Positions 8,464-16,733 of a stretch of 64,000 bases of DNA are shown piece after piece. The stretch's first letter is position 1. The number at the start of each line of letters is the position of its first letter. Under the pieces are notes generated by a model that saw only the letters and a program-made list of their open reading frames with translations, searched no databases and was not told the origin of the DNA. Source of the DNA: Mesonia sp008017825 (GTDB lineage: Bacteria; Bacteroidota; Bacteroidia; Flavobacteriales; Flavobacteriaceae); contig NZ_VRLS01000037.1 of the NCBI RefSeq assembly GCF_008017825.1, positions 11,774-75,773 on the forward strand, written 5' to 3'. The position numbers and the translations under genes were made by a program.

Positions 8464-10062
8464 ATGGTGGAAAATAATAAAACCACGAAAGCGTTTTCAT
8501 TAGAAAACTACGGAATAAAAGATACTAAGGCTCACTATCAACTATCTTCAGAAGAGCTTCACAAAATCACAGTAGAAAAAGGACAGGGCGTTGAAGTAAG
8601 TTCAGGTGCTTTGGCAGTCAATACAGGAGAGTTTACAGGAAGATCTCCTAAAGACCGTTTTATTGTAAAAGATGAAGTGACTAAAGATGAAATATGGTGG
8701 GGGGATGTAAATATTCCTTTCGATCCAGAAAAATTTGATCAGCTATATGATAAAGTAACCGAGTACCTTTCAGGGAAAGAGTTATACGTAAGAGATGCTT
8801 ACGCTTGCGCGGATGAAGAATATCAATTAAATATTCGTGTAATTAATGAGTACCCTTGGAGTAATATGTTTGCTCACAATATGTTTTTGAGACCTACGGA
8901 AGAAGAATTGAAAGACTTTACTCCAGAGTGGACGGTTGTAAATGCTCCAGGCTTTATGGCAGATCCAGAGGTTGATGGAACAAGACAGCATAATTTTGCA
9001 ATCTTAAATTTCTCTAAGAAAATAGCTTTAATTGGTGGAACTGGTTATACTGGGGAAATTAAAAAAGGTATTTTCTCTGCTTTAAACTTTATCTTACCTG
9101 TATTTAAAAATACATTGTCAATGCACTGTTCTGCTAATGTGGGAGATGATGGTGATACAGCAATTTTCTTTGGTCTTTCAGGAACAGGAAAAACAACTTT
9201 ATCTGCAGATCCAGAAAGAAAATTAATTGGAGATGATGAACACGGATGGACGAAAGATAATAAGGTGTTTAATTTTGAAGGTGGTTGTTATGCAAAAGTA
9301 ATTAACCTTTCTAAAGAGAATGAACCAGATATCTTTAATGCGATCAAACCGGGAGCCATTCTAGAAAATGTCATTATTGATGATAAGGGAGGTGTAGATT
9401 TTGAAGATGTTTCAATTACACAAAACACGAGAGTAAGTTACCCTATATACCATATTAACAATATTCAGCAGCCTTCTGTAGGAGAAAATCCAAAGAATAT
9501 TTTCTTTTTAACGGCAGATGCTTTTGGGGTATTACCTCCAATTAGTAAGCTAACGCCGGGTCAAGCTGCTTACCACTTTATTAGTGGTTATACAGCAAAA
9601 GTAGCAGGAACAGAGGCAGGAATTACCGAGCCAGTACCAAGTTTCTCTGCTTGTTTTGGAGCGCCATTCATGCCATTACACCCAACACGCTATGCAGAAA
9701 TGTTAAGTAAAAAAATGCAAGATGCAGGTGTAAACGTATGGTTGGTTAACACAGGATGGACTGGAGGTCCTTACGGAGTTGGTTCTCGTATGAAGTTAAA
9801 ATACACAAGAGAAATGATTTCTTCTGCTTTAGAAGGTAAATTAGATAAGGTAGATTATATAACGCATCCAATTTTCGGATTAGAAATGCCAAAAGAGTGC
9901 TTAAACGTTCCTTCTGAAGTTTTAAACCCAAGAGAAACTTGGAAAGATAAAGAAGCATACGATGTGAAAGCAAATGAATTAGCATTATTCTTTAAAAACA
10001 ATTTTAAGATGTTTGAAGATAATGCAAGTGAAGAAATATTAAAAGGCGGACCTATTGTTTAG
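8464..10062 (+). CDS. pckA: Phosphoenolpyruvate carboxykinase (ATP)
   Basis: A 532-residue cytosolic enzyme that converts oxaloacetate and ATP to phosphoenolpyruvate, CO2 and ADP, the entry step of gluconeogenesis. The ATP-type kinase-1a P-loop GLSGTGKTT is at residues 237-245. The substrate-binding GRSPKDRF and the metal/kinase-2 GDDEHGW segments are present, and VNTGWTGGPYG near the C-terminus is typical of ATP-dependent PEPCK. Length is normal (about 530). A strong terminator follows, so it is probably monocistronic. The palindrome just before the start may be an operator. Confidence 0.97.
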   Translation: MVENNKTTKAFSLENYGIKDTKAHYQLSSEELHKITVEKGQGVEVSSGALAVNTGEFTGRSPKDRFIVKDEVTKDEIWWGDVNIPFDPEKFDQLYDKVTEYLSGKELYVRDAYACADEEYQLNIRVINEYPWSNMFAHNMFLRPTEEELKDFTPEWTVVNAPGFMADPEVDGTRQHNFAILNFSKKIALIGGTGYTGEIKKGIFSALNFILPVFKNTLSMHCSANVGDDGDTAIFFGLSGTGKTTLSADPERKLIGDDEHGWTKDNKVFNFEGGCYAKVINLSKENEPDIFNAIKPGAILENVIIDDKGGVDFEDVSITQNTRVSYPIYHINNIQQPSVGENPKNIFFLTADAFGVLPPISKLTPGQAAYHFISGYTAKVAGTEAGITEPVPSFSACFGAPFMPLHPTRYAEMLSKKMQDAGVNVWLVNTGWTGGPYGVGSRMKLKYTREMISSALEGKLDKVDYITHPIFGLEMPKECLNVPSEVLNPRETWKDKEAYDVKANELALFFKNNFKMFEDNASEEILKGGPIV

Positions 10063-10084
10063 GTTTTTCTTTTAGAAATATTAA

Positions 10085-10120
10085 AAATCCGGTTGAAAAA
10101 TTCAACCGGATTTTTTTTTG
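10085..10120 (+). terminator. Rho-independent terminator after pckA
   Basis: AAATCCGGTTGAA (10085-10097) and TTCAACCGGATTT (10101-10113) form a 13-bp perfect stem with a 3-base loop and a run of nine T. Confidence 0.95.
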
Positions 10121-10124
10121 ATAA

Positions 10125-10164
10125 AAAAATATAGCCTAGTTGATATCAACTAGGCTATATTTTT
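10125..10164 (-). terminator. Perfect 20-bp palindrome, terminator of the hemD transcript
   Basis: A gapless perfect palindrome, 20 bases each side, centred between 10144 and 10145 (GAT|ATC at the centre). On the minus strand the stem ends in T-rich sequence 19 bases after the hemD stop, fitting a terminator. It directly abuts the pckA terminator, so two strong hairpins stand back to back. Confidence 0.75.
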
Positions 10165-10182
10165 AACTTGATATTTGGTAAA

Positions 10183-10929
10183 CTACTTCTTGTTTTGCTC
10201 CTTTATGTACTTTTCTAAAGCCATAGTCATAGAAGGGGTTTCTGGGGTAGGTGCTTTAATATTAGCAACTAACCCGTGTTCTTTCGCAGCTTTTATGGTA
10301 GAATTTCCAAAGACAGCAATACGTGTATTGTTTTGTTTAAAGTCTGGGAAATTCTCAAAGAGAGATTTTATTCCGCTAGGACTAAAGAAAACAACAATAT
10401 CATAAAACACTTTTTCTAAGTGTGATAAATCACTTACTACTGTTCTATAAAAAATACCTTTTGTCCAATCTACTCCTAATTTATTTAATTCTTTAGGGAT
10501 ATCTGGCTTCAACATATCAGAAGAAGGGAGTAAGAATTTTTCTCCTTTATACTTTTTGATGGTTGGAGACAATTCTGCGAAAGTTCTCTTACCAACATAA
10601 ATTTTTCTTTTTCTGTAAACTACATATTTTTGTAGATAATAAGCAACAGCTTCACTCAAACAGAAGTATTTTAAAGTATCGGGCACTTTATAGCGCATTT
10701 CTTCTGCGATTCTGAAAAAATGATCTACTGCATTTCTACTTGTAAGAATAATGGCTGTGTATTGAGTTAAATCAATTTTTTGCTGTCTTACATTTTTTGA
10801 AGAAACTCCTTCAACGTGAATAAATGGTATGAAATCAATTTTTACTTTTTGTTTTTCTTCAAGTTCAGAATATGGAGAATTTTCAACCTTAGGCTCTGGT
10901 TGAGAAATTAAAATTGTTTTCACTTTCAT
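10183..10929 (-). CDS. hemD: Uroporphyrinogen-III synthase
   Basis: A 248-residue HemD-family enzyme, which cyclises hydroxymethylbilane to uroporphyrinogen III in haem synthesis. The family has very low sequence conservation; the supporting features are the N-terminal ILISQPEP strand, the ILTSRNAVDHFF motif, VYRKRKIYVGKRT, and the C-terminal VVFFSPSGIKSLFENFP region. It is the second gene of a short minus-strand operon, 34 bases downstream of the DUF4271 gene, an arrangement common in Flavobacteriaceae. The palindrome at 10125-10164 should end the transcript. Confidence 0.85.
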   Translation of the reverse strand: MKVKTILISQPEPKVENSPYSELEEKQKVKIDFIPFIHVEGVSSKNVRQQKIDLTQYTAIILTSRNAVDHFFRIAEEMRYKVPDTLKYFCLSEAVAYYLQKYVVYRKRKIYVGKRTFAELSPTIKKYKGEKFLLPSSDMLKPDIPKELNKLGVDWTKGIFYRTVVSDLSHLEKVFYDIVVFFSPSGIKSLFENFPDFKQNNTRIAVFGNSTIKAAKEHGLVANIKAPTPETPSMTMALEKYIKEQNKK

Positions 10930-10963
10930 ATGCGTACAAATTTAGAGTTTTGAAACTTAGCTT

Positions 10964-11596
10964 TTATGTAATTACTTTATATAAAATAATATACGGTGCT
11001 ATTTCAAGGGTGCAAAGGTACAAAATAAAATAAAACGAATACTTAAAAACAAGTTTTTGGTTTTTTAAATAATATTTTAATAGAATAAATAAATTTAATA
11101 AAAGGTATAAGAGTGTAGATATAATAAGGGTTATAGGGCTTGGAGTCCAGCTATATATAAAGATCAATAAGATGGGAAATAAGGTGAAAGCCAGTAAGTT
11201 TTTATAGGTAATCTTATAAAAAATATAATTATCGATCACTTTATCTATCGTAAAAATAGAAGCGATGATTTTTTCTACAAGGTATTTTATTCCGATAAGG
11301 ACATTTAACAGAATAAAAATCTGAAGAAAAAAAAGGAAATTATATTCAACATTTAAAATTCCGATTACTTTAAACAAGGTGAAAAGTCCTAAAGAAAGGA
11401 TAACACTATGGGATAAGTAAATAATAAAACTAAAAAAATTAAAGACCGATGGTTTTTTTTGGTGTGAGGTAAAATACTTACCCGAGAAGAAAAGATTTCT
11501 AAAATCGGTAAATTTTTCAGGATATAATTGATTGCTAACTAATACTAAGACTAAAACAAATAAAAAGGTTAAAGTAACCCAATTGTTATGCTCCAT
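10964..11596 (-). CDS. DUF4271 membrane protein
   Basis: A ~210-residue integral membrane protein of the DUF4271 family, usually found beside hemD in Bacteroidota. Five or six hydrophobic segments are visible, beginning with WVTLTFLFVLVLVLV. The ATG at 11596 (MEHNNWVT) is preferred; reading upstream to 11617 would need a TTG codon. Function is unknown. Co-transcription with hemD suggests an indirect link to haem metabolism, but nothing in the sequence shows it. Confidence 0.75.
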   Translation of the reverse strand: MEHNNWVTLTFLFVLVLVLVSNQLYPEKFTDFRNLFFSGKYFTSHQKKPSVFNFFSFIIYLSHSVILSLGLFTLFKVIGILNVEYNFLFFLQIFILLNVLIGIKYLVEKIIASIFTIDKVIDNYIFYKITYKNLLAFTLFPILLIFIYSWTPSPITLIISTLLYLLLNLFILLKYYLKNQKLVFKYSFYFILYLCTLEIAPYIILYKVIT

Positions 11597-11709
11597 ATTT
11601 CTTACAATCACTTCCAAAGTATAGAATTTTGAGCAAAGTTAAAAATTAAATAGCTAGGATTTGCTAAAATTTTGAGGTTAAAAATAGTTACATTTGCCAA
11701 AAAAAGAGA

Positions 11710-12438
11710 ATGCCCCAGCGCTTAGTAATTATACCTACATATAATGAAATTGAAAATATAGAGCGTATTATTCGCAATGTGTTTTCACAAAAGCACGATT
11801 TTCATATTTTAGTTGTAGATGATAATTCACCAGACGGCACAGCCTCTTTAGTTTCATTATTACAAAAAGAATTTGATAATAAACTCTTTCTAGAAGTTAG
11901 AAAAAATAAATCGGGTTTAGGGACAGCTTATATTCATGGGTTCAAGTGGGCTTTACAAAAGGATTACGAATTTATTTTTGAAATGGATGCCGATTTTTCT
12001 CACAATCCAAACGATTTAATTCGTTTGTACAATAGTTGTGTTAAGGAAAAAGCAGATGTTGCTATTGGGTCGCGATATGTTAAAGGTGTAAATGTAGTTA
12101 ACTGGCCCATGAAACGGGTTTTGATGAGCTACATGGCCTCTAAATATGTAAAAGCTATTACTAGAATGCCAATTCAAGATACTACGGCAGGGTTTGTGTG
12201 TTATCGAAGAAATGTATTGGAAAAAATTAATCTTAATTCTATTCAATTTGTGGGATATGCTTTTCAAATTGAAATGAAATTTAAAGCTTACCTATTAAAT
12301 TTTAAAATTGTTGAGGTACCTGTTATTTTTACTGACAGAACTCGTGGAGAATCAAAACTGAGCAGCAATATTATCTCTGAAGCTGTTTTTGGTGTATTAA
12401 AAATGAAGTTTAAAAGTCTATTTGGAAAAGAAGTATGA
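11710..12438 (+). CDS. Polyprenol monophosphomannose synthase-like glycosyltransferase (GT2)
   Basis: A 242-residue family-2 glycosyltransferase related to dolichol-phosphate mannosyltransferases. GT-A features are visible: IPTYNEIENI at the N-terminus, VVDDNSPDGT (nucleotide binding), the EMDADFSHNP metal-binding DxD-type motif, and RTRGESKLS near the C-terminus. There is no C-terminal membrane domain, matching the short soluble DPM1 class. It probably transfers a hexose from a nucleotide sugar to a polyprenyl phosphate. It overlaps pyrC by 4 bases, so the two are translationally coupled. A TACATTTG -7-like box lies at 11689-11696. Confidence 0.88.
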   Translation: MPQRLVIIPTYNEIENIERIIRNVFSQKHDFHILVVDDNSPDGTASLVSLLQKEFDNKLFLEVRKNKSGLGTAYIHGFKWALQKDYEFIFEMDADFSHNPNDLIRLYNSCVKEKADVAIGSRYVKGVNVVNWPMKRVLMSYMASKYVKAITRMPIQDTTAGFVCYRRNVLEKINLNSIQFVGYAFQIEMKFKAYLLNFKIVEVPVIFTDRTRGESKLSSNIISEAVFGVLKMKFKSLFGKEV

Positions 12439-13775
12439 AAAAGATACTAATAAAAAATGCTAAGATTGTAAATGAAGGCATCGTTAGAGATGGAGAAGTT
12501 TACATTGAAGATGATATCATTAAAGAAGTAGCAGACATTATAAGTGTAAAATCTCATGATGTTCAAGTTATTGATGCAGAAGGGCAATACTTATTGCCAG
12601 GGGTAATAGATGATCAAGTTCATTTTAGAGAACCAGGATTAACTCATAAAGAAGATATCGCTTCGGGTTCAAGAGCTGCTGTAGCAGGAGGAATTACTTC
12701 TTTTATAGAAATGCCTAATACCAAGCCGCAAACCACCACGATAGAACTGTTGGAAGAGAAATTTGCCACAGCAAAAGAAAGCTCTGTTGCAAACTATTCA
12801 TTTATGTTTGGTGGTACTAATGATAACCTTGAAGAGATAAAAAAAATTAATCCTAAAAACACGGCTGCTTTAAAGTTGTTTTTAGGATCTTCTACGGGGA
12901 ACATGTTGGTAGATGATGAAAAAACATTAGAGGAAATTTTTAAACATTCTCCAGTACTTATCGCGGTACACTGTGAAGATGAACAGACGATAAAAGATAA
13001 TTTAGCTAAACATAAAGAAGAGTTTGGTGATGATATTCCTATGGTTTATCATCCAAAAATTAGAAGCGAAGAAGCTTGTTATTTATCGTCTTCAAAAGCG
13101 GTAAAACTTGCAAAGAAAACTGGAGCACGATTACATGTGTTTCACTTAAGTACAGCAAAAGAATTAAGTTTATTTGATGGAAAAAAACCATTAAAAGACA
13201 AAAAGATAACAGCAGAAGTTTGTATTCATCACCTATGGTTCAATAACTCAGATTATGAACAAAAAGGTACGAGAATAAAATGGAATCCTGCCGTTAAAAC
13301 GGAAAAAGATCAAAAAGCATTATTTAAAGCATTGCTAGAAGATAAACTAGATGTAATCGCAACAGATCACGCTCCTCATACTAAGGAAGAAAAAGATCAG
13401 ATATATACCAAAGCACCAAGTGGCGGACCCTTAGTGCAACACGCTTTGCCTGCGATGTTAGAATTTTATCATCAAGATAAAATCACATTGCCTAAAATTG
13501 TAGAAAAAATGTGTCACAATCCTGCCATTCTATTTCAGATAGGAAAAAGAGGTTACATTAAAGAAGGGTATAAAGCAGATTTAGTTTTAGTAGATTTAAA
13601 TGCTCCATGGACCGTTCAAAAAGATAATATTTTATATAAATGTGGTTGGTCTCCATTTGAAAAAACCACATTTAAATCTAGAATTACCCACACATTTGTG
13701 AATGGAAAACTAGTATATAAAAACTTTAAAGTTTTAGAGGTTAAAAATGCAGAACGCTTAATGTTTGATAGGTAA
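12435..13775 (+). CDS. pyrC: Dihydroorotase
   Basis: A 446-residue amidohydrolase that closes carbamoyl-aspartate to dihydroorotate in pyrimidine synthesis. Family motifs are clear: the metal site region DDQVHFREPGLTHKEDI (residues 59-75), IEMPNTKPQT, AVHCEDE, VFHLSTAKE and the catalytic ATDHAPHT. The usual HxH metal pair is Gln61-Val-His63 here, so the first His is replaced; I believe this is shared by Bacteroidota homologues rather than being a local mutation. It lies between the glycosyltransferase (4-base overlap) and the DUF4296 lipoprotein (1-base overlap) in a three-gene operon. Confidence 0.92.
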   Translation: MKKILIKNAKIVNEGIVRDGEVYIEDDIIKEVADIISVKSHDVQVIDAEGQYLLPGVIDDQVHFREPGLTHKEDIASGSRAAVAGGITSFIEMPNTKPQTTTIELLEEKFATAKESSVANYSFMFGGTNDNLEEIKKINPKNTAALKLFLGSSTGNMLVDDEKTLEEIFKHSPVLIAVHCEDEQTIKDNLAKHKEEFGDDIPMVYHPKIRSEEACYLSSSKAVKLAKKTGARLHVFHLSTAKELSLFDGKKPLKDKKITAEVCIHHLWFNNSDYEQKGTRIKWNPAVKTEKDQKALFKALLEDKLDVIATDHAPHTKEEKDQIYTKAPSGGPLVQHALPAMLEFYHQDKITLPKIVEKMCHNPAILFQIGKRGYIKEGYKADLVLVDLNAPWTVQKDNILYKCGWSPFEKTTFKSRITHTFVNGKLVYKNFKVLEVKNAERLMFDR

Positions 13776-14179
13776 TGAAAATCAAATTTCTCATCATTTT
13801 CGTCGTTATTTTAGGAGCTTGTCAAAATGTTAATAAAGCACCAAAACCAGATAATCTTATTCCTGAAGATAAGATGGTTGATATTTTGGTTGATCTTCAG
13901 CGATTAGATGCAGTTATTCAGAAGAATGACCAACAGTTCGAAATGAGAAATGTAAAGGCTAAAGATTTGATTTTAGAAAAATATCAAGTTGATAGCTTGC
14001 AAATAGCAAATAGCAGTAATTATTATGCAGAAGATTTTTCAGTAAATGAAAGCATTTACGAAAAAGTAAAAACTATACTTGAAGCTGAAAAGAAGTTAGT
14101 TGATAGTTTGTATGCTAATAAAAAAACTGAAATGGAAAAAGTCAAAGCTAAGAAAACAACAGCAGTCGATAGTCTCTAA
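13775..14179 (+). CDS. DUF4296 lipoprotein
   Basis: A 134-residue predicted lipoprotein. The N-terminal signal MKIKFLIIFVVILGAC places the lipobox Cys at residue 16. The mature part is helical and charged, with the PEDKMVDILVDLQRLDA motif of the DUF4296 family. In many Flavobacteriaceae it follows pyrC and precedes an NAD-dependent epimerase gene, as here. Function is unknown. Its stop overlaps the convergent SDR gene by 4 bases. Confidence 0.8.
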   Translation: MKIKFLIIFVVILGACQNVNKAPKPDNLIPEDKMVDILVDLQRLDAVIQKNDQQFEMRNVKAKDLILEKYQVDSLQIANSSNYYAEDFSVNESIYEKVKTILEAEKKLVDSLYANKKTEMEKVKAKKTTAVDSL

Positions 14180-15192
14180 TTATTAGTATCAATATAATAC
14201 TTAGAGACTCTTTTAATGGTTTTTTCTAAAGGGGTAAACTGTAAGTCTACCGCTTCTTCAATCTTAGTAGTCTTATAAAAGGTCTCATTAAAAGCTGCTT
14301 TTATAGACAATTTAGTGATTTCTTGTGGAGTTCCTAATAGCTTTCTTCCTATCGATTGAAAAATCCATCCTAGACTGATCATCCAAGATTTTATTGGTTT
14401 TTTAGGAGCTTGGCACTTTAACTCTTTAGCAATTTGTTGAAGAATTACCTTAAAAGATAAGTTCTCTCCAACCAAAATAAAGCGTTCTTGTTTAATATGA
14501 GAAGTCATAAGGCTAACCATAGCTTTAGTAACATCTTTTACATCTACAAAGCCTGTTATTAACGAAATGTAATAGCTTAACCCTTTTTTTACTTTACTGA
14601 ATAATAATCCGCTGCCGCTTTTCCAAAATCCCTCTCCAATGATAATTCCCGGGTTAACAATAACCACATTTAAACCTTCTTGAGAAGCTCGCCAAACTTC
14701 CATTTCTGCCCCATACTTTGTAATTGAATAATTATCGTATTTTTTTTCGTTGTTACGAGGAGAAACTTCAGTAACCATTTTTTTATTTAACTCACTCCCC
14801 AAAGTTGCGATAGAACTTACATGACAAAATTTCTTTACGGAATGTGACAAAGCCAAATTCACCATATTAGAGGTACCTTCAATATTCACTTTTCTCAGCT
14901 TCTTATATTCCTTTTCAGAAGGATTATAAGAGATGTATCCTGCACAATGATAAACTTCGTCAATTCCTTGAAAGGTATCAGATAGTTGTGGGATATTTTC
15001 TAGGGTAGCATTAACCCATTCAATTCGCTCTAATTGTGAGGCAGTATTAGGGTAGCACGAAAGGAGTAATTTTTCTACGTAAATTACTTTTTCTTGAGAC
15101 CTATAAATAGCTCTTATAGGTTTGTTTAATTGTAAGAGTTGGGCAAGAAGGTGACTCCCTACCAAACCTGTGGCGCCAGTAACTAAAATCAT
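14176..15192 (-). CDS. NAD-dependent epimerase/dehydratase (extended SDR)
   Basis: A 338-residue extended short-chain dehydrogenase. The cofactor motif GATGLVGSHL lies at residues 5-14 and the catalytic YSITK (YxxxK) at about residue 153, preceded by the Ser of HVSSIATLG. It resembles dihydroflavonol-4-reductase / 3-beta-HSD-like proteins, so the substrate may be a sterol-like or sugar compound; this cannot be settled from sequence. It is divergent from tyrS. Confidence 0.82.
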   Translation of the reverse strand: MILVTGATGLVGSHLLAQLLQLNKPIRAIYRSQEKVIYVEKLLLSCYPNTASQLERIEWVNATLENIPQLSDTFQGIDEVYHCAGYISYNPSEKEYKKLRKVNIEGTSNMVNLALSHSVKKFCHVSSIATLGSELNKKMVTEVSPRNNEKKYDNYSITKYGAEMEVWRASQEGLNVVIVNPGIIIGEGFWKSGSGLLFSKVKKGLSYYISLITGFVDVKDVTKAMVSLMTSHIKQERFILVGENLSFKVILQQIAKELKCQAPKKPIKSWMISLGWIFQSIGRKLLGTPQEITKLSIKAAFNETFYKTTKIEEAVDLQFTPLEKTIKRVSKYYIDTNN

Positions 15193-15238
15193 ACTGTAAA
15201 TATAGCGAAATCCTTATAGGAAAATTTTGAGTTTCCTA

Positions 15239-15246
15239 TATCTTTG
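15239..15246 (+). promoter_or_regulatory. Candidate -7 promoter element of tyrS
   Basis: TATCTTTG matches the Bacteroidota -7 consensus TAnnTTTG, 28 bases before the tyrS ATG. I see no TTTG -33 element at the usual ~19-base spacing. Confidence 0.45.
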
Positions 15247-15274
15247 CGCTTTGCTATAATTAAATAATAAAGCC

Positions 15275-16570
15275 ATGACCAAAAATTTTGTACAAGAAAT
15301 AACTTGGAGAGGAATGTTGCATGATACCATGCCAGGAACAGAAGAACATTTACAAGAAAAAATGCGTGCAGCATATGTAGGGATAGATCCTACGGCAGAC
15401 TCCCTTCATATTGGTCATTTAGTAGGGGTGATGATGTTGAGACACTTTCAGTTAGCTGGGCACAAGCCTTTTGCTCTTATAGGTGGTGCAACAGGTATGA
15501 TTGGAGACCCATCAGGAAAATCTAAAGAAAGAAATTTGTTAGATGAAGAAACTCTAGCACACAATCAGGCAGCTCTTAAAAGTCAGTTAGAGCGTTTTTT
15601 AGATTTTTCTAAAGACGAAGCGAACGGAGCAGTTTTAGTGAACAACTACGACTGGATGAAAGATTTTAGTTTTCTAGAATTTGCGCGAGATGTAGGAAAA
15701 CACATTACCGTAAATTATATGATGGCAAAAGATTCTGTAAAAAAGAGACTCTCATCGGAATCAAAAGAGGGAATGAGCTTTACGGAATTTACTTATCAAT
15801 TATTGCAAGGCTACGATTTTTTACATTTGTACAATCAGCATGAATGCACTTTGCAAATGGGGGGAAGCGACCAATGGGGAAATATTACTACGGGAACAGA
15901 ACTCATAAGAAGAATAGGAAACGGTAAAGGTTATGCTCTTACCTGTCCCTTAATTACAAAAGCAGACGGGACCAAATTCGGGAAAACCGAAGGAGGGAAT
16001 ATCTGGCTAGATGCCGAAAGAACTTCACCTTATAAATTTTACCAATATTGGTTAAATACCAGTGATGACGACGCTGCTAAATATATTAAGATTTTTACAT
16101 TTTTAACTCAAGAGGAAATTGAAAACTTAATAAAAGAACATCATGAAGAGCCGCATTTAAGACAATTGCAAAAGAAGCTTGCCGAAGAAGTAACTACAAT
16201 GGTGCATTCTAAAGAAGATTTAGAGAATGCCATAAAAGCTTCTAATGTGTTATTTGGTAAAAGTACTGCAGATGATTTGAAGGCTTTAAATGAAAAAACC
16301 TTTCTAGATATTTTTGAAGGTGTTCCACAAGCAGAGATTAAGCATAGTCTTATTGAAAACGGGATGGATATGATTGCAGCTTTGGCGGCTGAAACCAATT
16401 TCTTGAAAAGTAACGGTGAAGCAAGAAGAGCACTTAAAGAAAATTCTATTTCAGTAAATAAAGAAAAAGTAAAAGAAGATTACACCATTACTGAAAAAGA
16501 CTTGATAAGTGGAAAGTACATTATCATTAATAAAGGAAAAAAGAATACCTATATTATTAAAGCGATCTAA
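15275..16570 (+). CDS. tyrS: Tyrosyl-tRNA synthetase
   Basis: A 431-residue class Ic synthetase that charges tRNA-Tyr. The HIGH-type motif is HIGHL (SLHIGHLVGV), the tyrosine-site YQLLQGYDF and QMGGSDQWGN are present, and the KMSKS counterpart is KFGKT in ADGTKFGKTEGG, as usual for bacterial TyrRS. A C-terminal S4-like RNA-binding domain follows (SNGEARRALKENSISVNKEKV). Length is normal. A hairpin follows the gene. Confidence 0.97.
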   Translation: MTKNFVQEITWRGMLHDTMPGTEEHLQEKMRAAYVGIDPTADSLHIGHLVGVMMLRHFQLAGHKPFALIGGATGMIGDPSGKSKERNLLDEETLAHNQAALKSQLERFLDFSKDEANGAVLVNNYDWMKDFSFLEFARDVGKHITVNYMMAKDSVKKRLSSESKEGMSFTEFTYQLLQGYDFLHLYNQHECTLQMGGSDQWGNITTGTELIRRIGNGKGYALTCPLITKADGTKFGKTEGGNIWLDAERTSPYKFYQYWLNTSDDDAAKYIKIFTFLTQEEIENLIKEHHEEPHLRQLQKKLAEEVTTMVHSKEDLENAIKASNVLFGKSTADDLKALNEKTFLDIFEGVPQAEIKHSLIENGMDMIAALAAETNFLKSNGEARRALKENSISVNKEKVKEDYTITEKDLISGKYIIINKGKKNTYIIKAI

Positions 16571-16603
16571 ATAAATTAAAGTTCGTTAAAATAGATAAAA
16601 ACA

Positions 16604-16632
16604 GAAACCCCAAGCATCACACTTGGGGTTTC
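16604..16632. terminator. Hairpin downstream of tyrS
   Basis: GAAACCCCAAG (16604-16614) and CTTGGGGTTTC (16622-16632) form an 11-bp perfect stem with a 7-base loop. On + it is not followed by a T run; on - it is followed by TGTTTTTATC, so it may better serve the convergent LuxE-like gene. The rest of 16571-16733 holds only a 6-codon ATG...TAG ORF at 16654-16674. Confidence 0.5.
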
Positions 16633-16733
16633 CTACTAACTAACCAATCTATTATGAAAAAACTTTCATCTTAGCACTTATTAAGACGTAATAAAAATAG
16701 TTTAATTACAGCTTAGGCTGAATTTTAACATAA

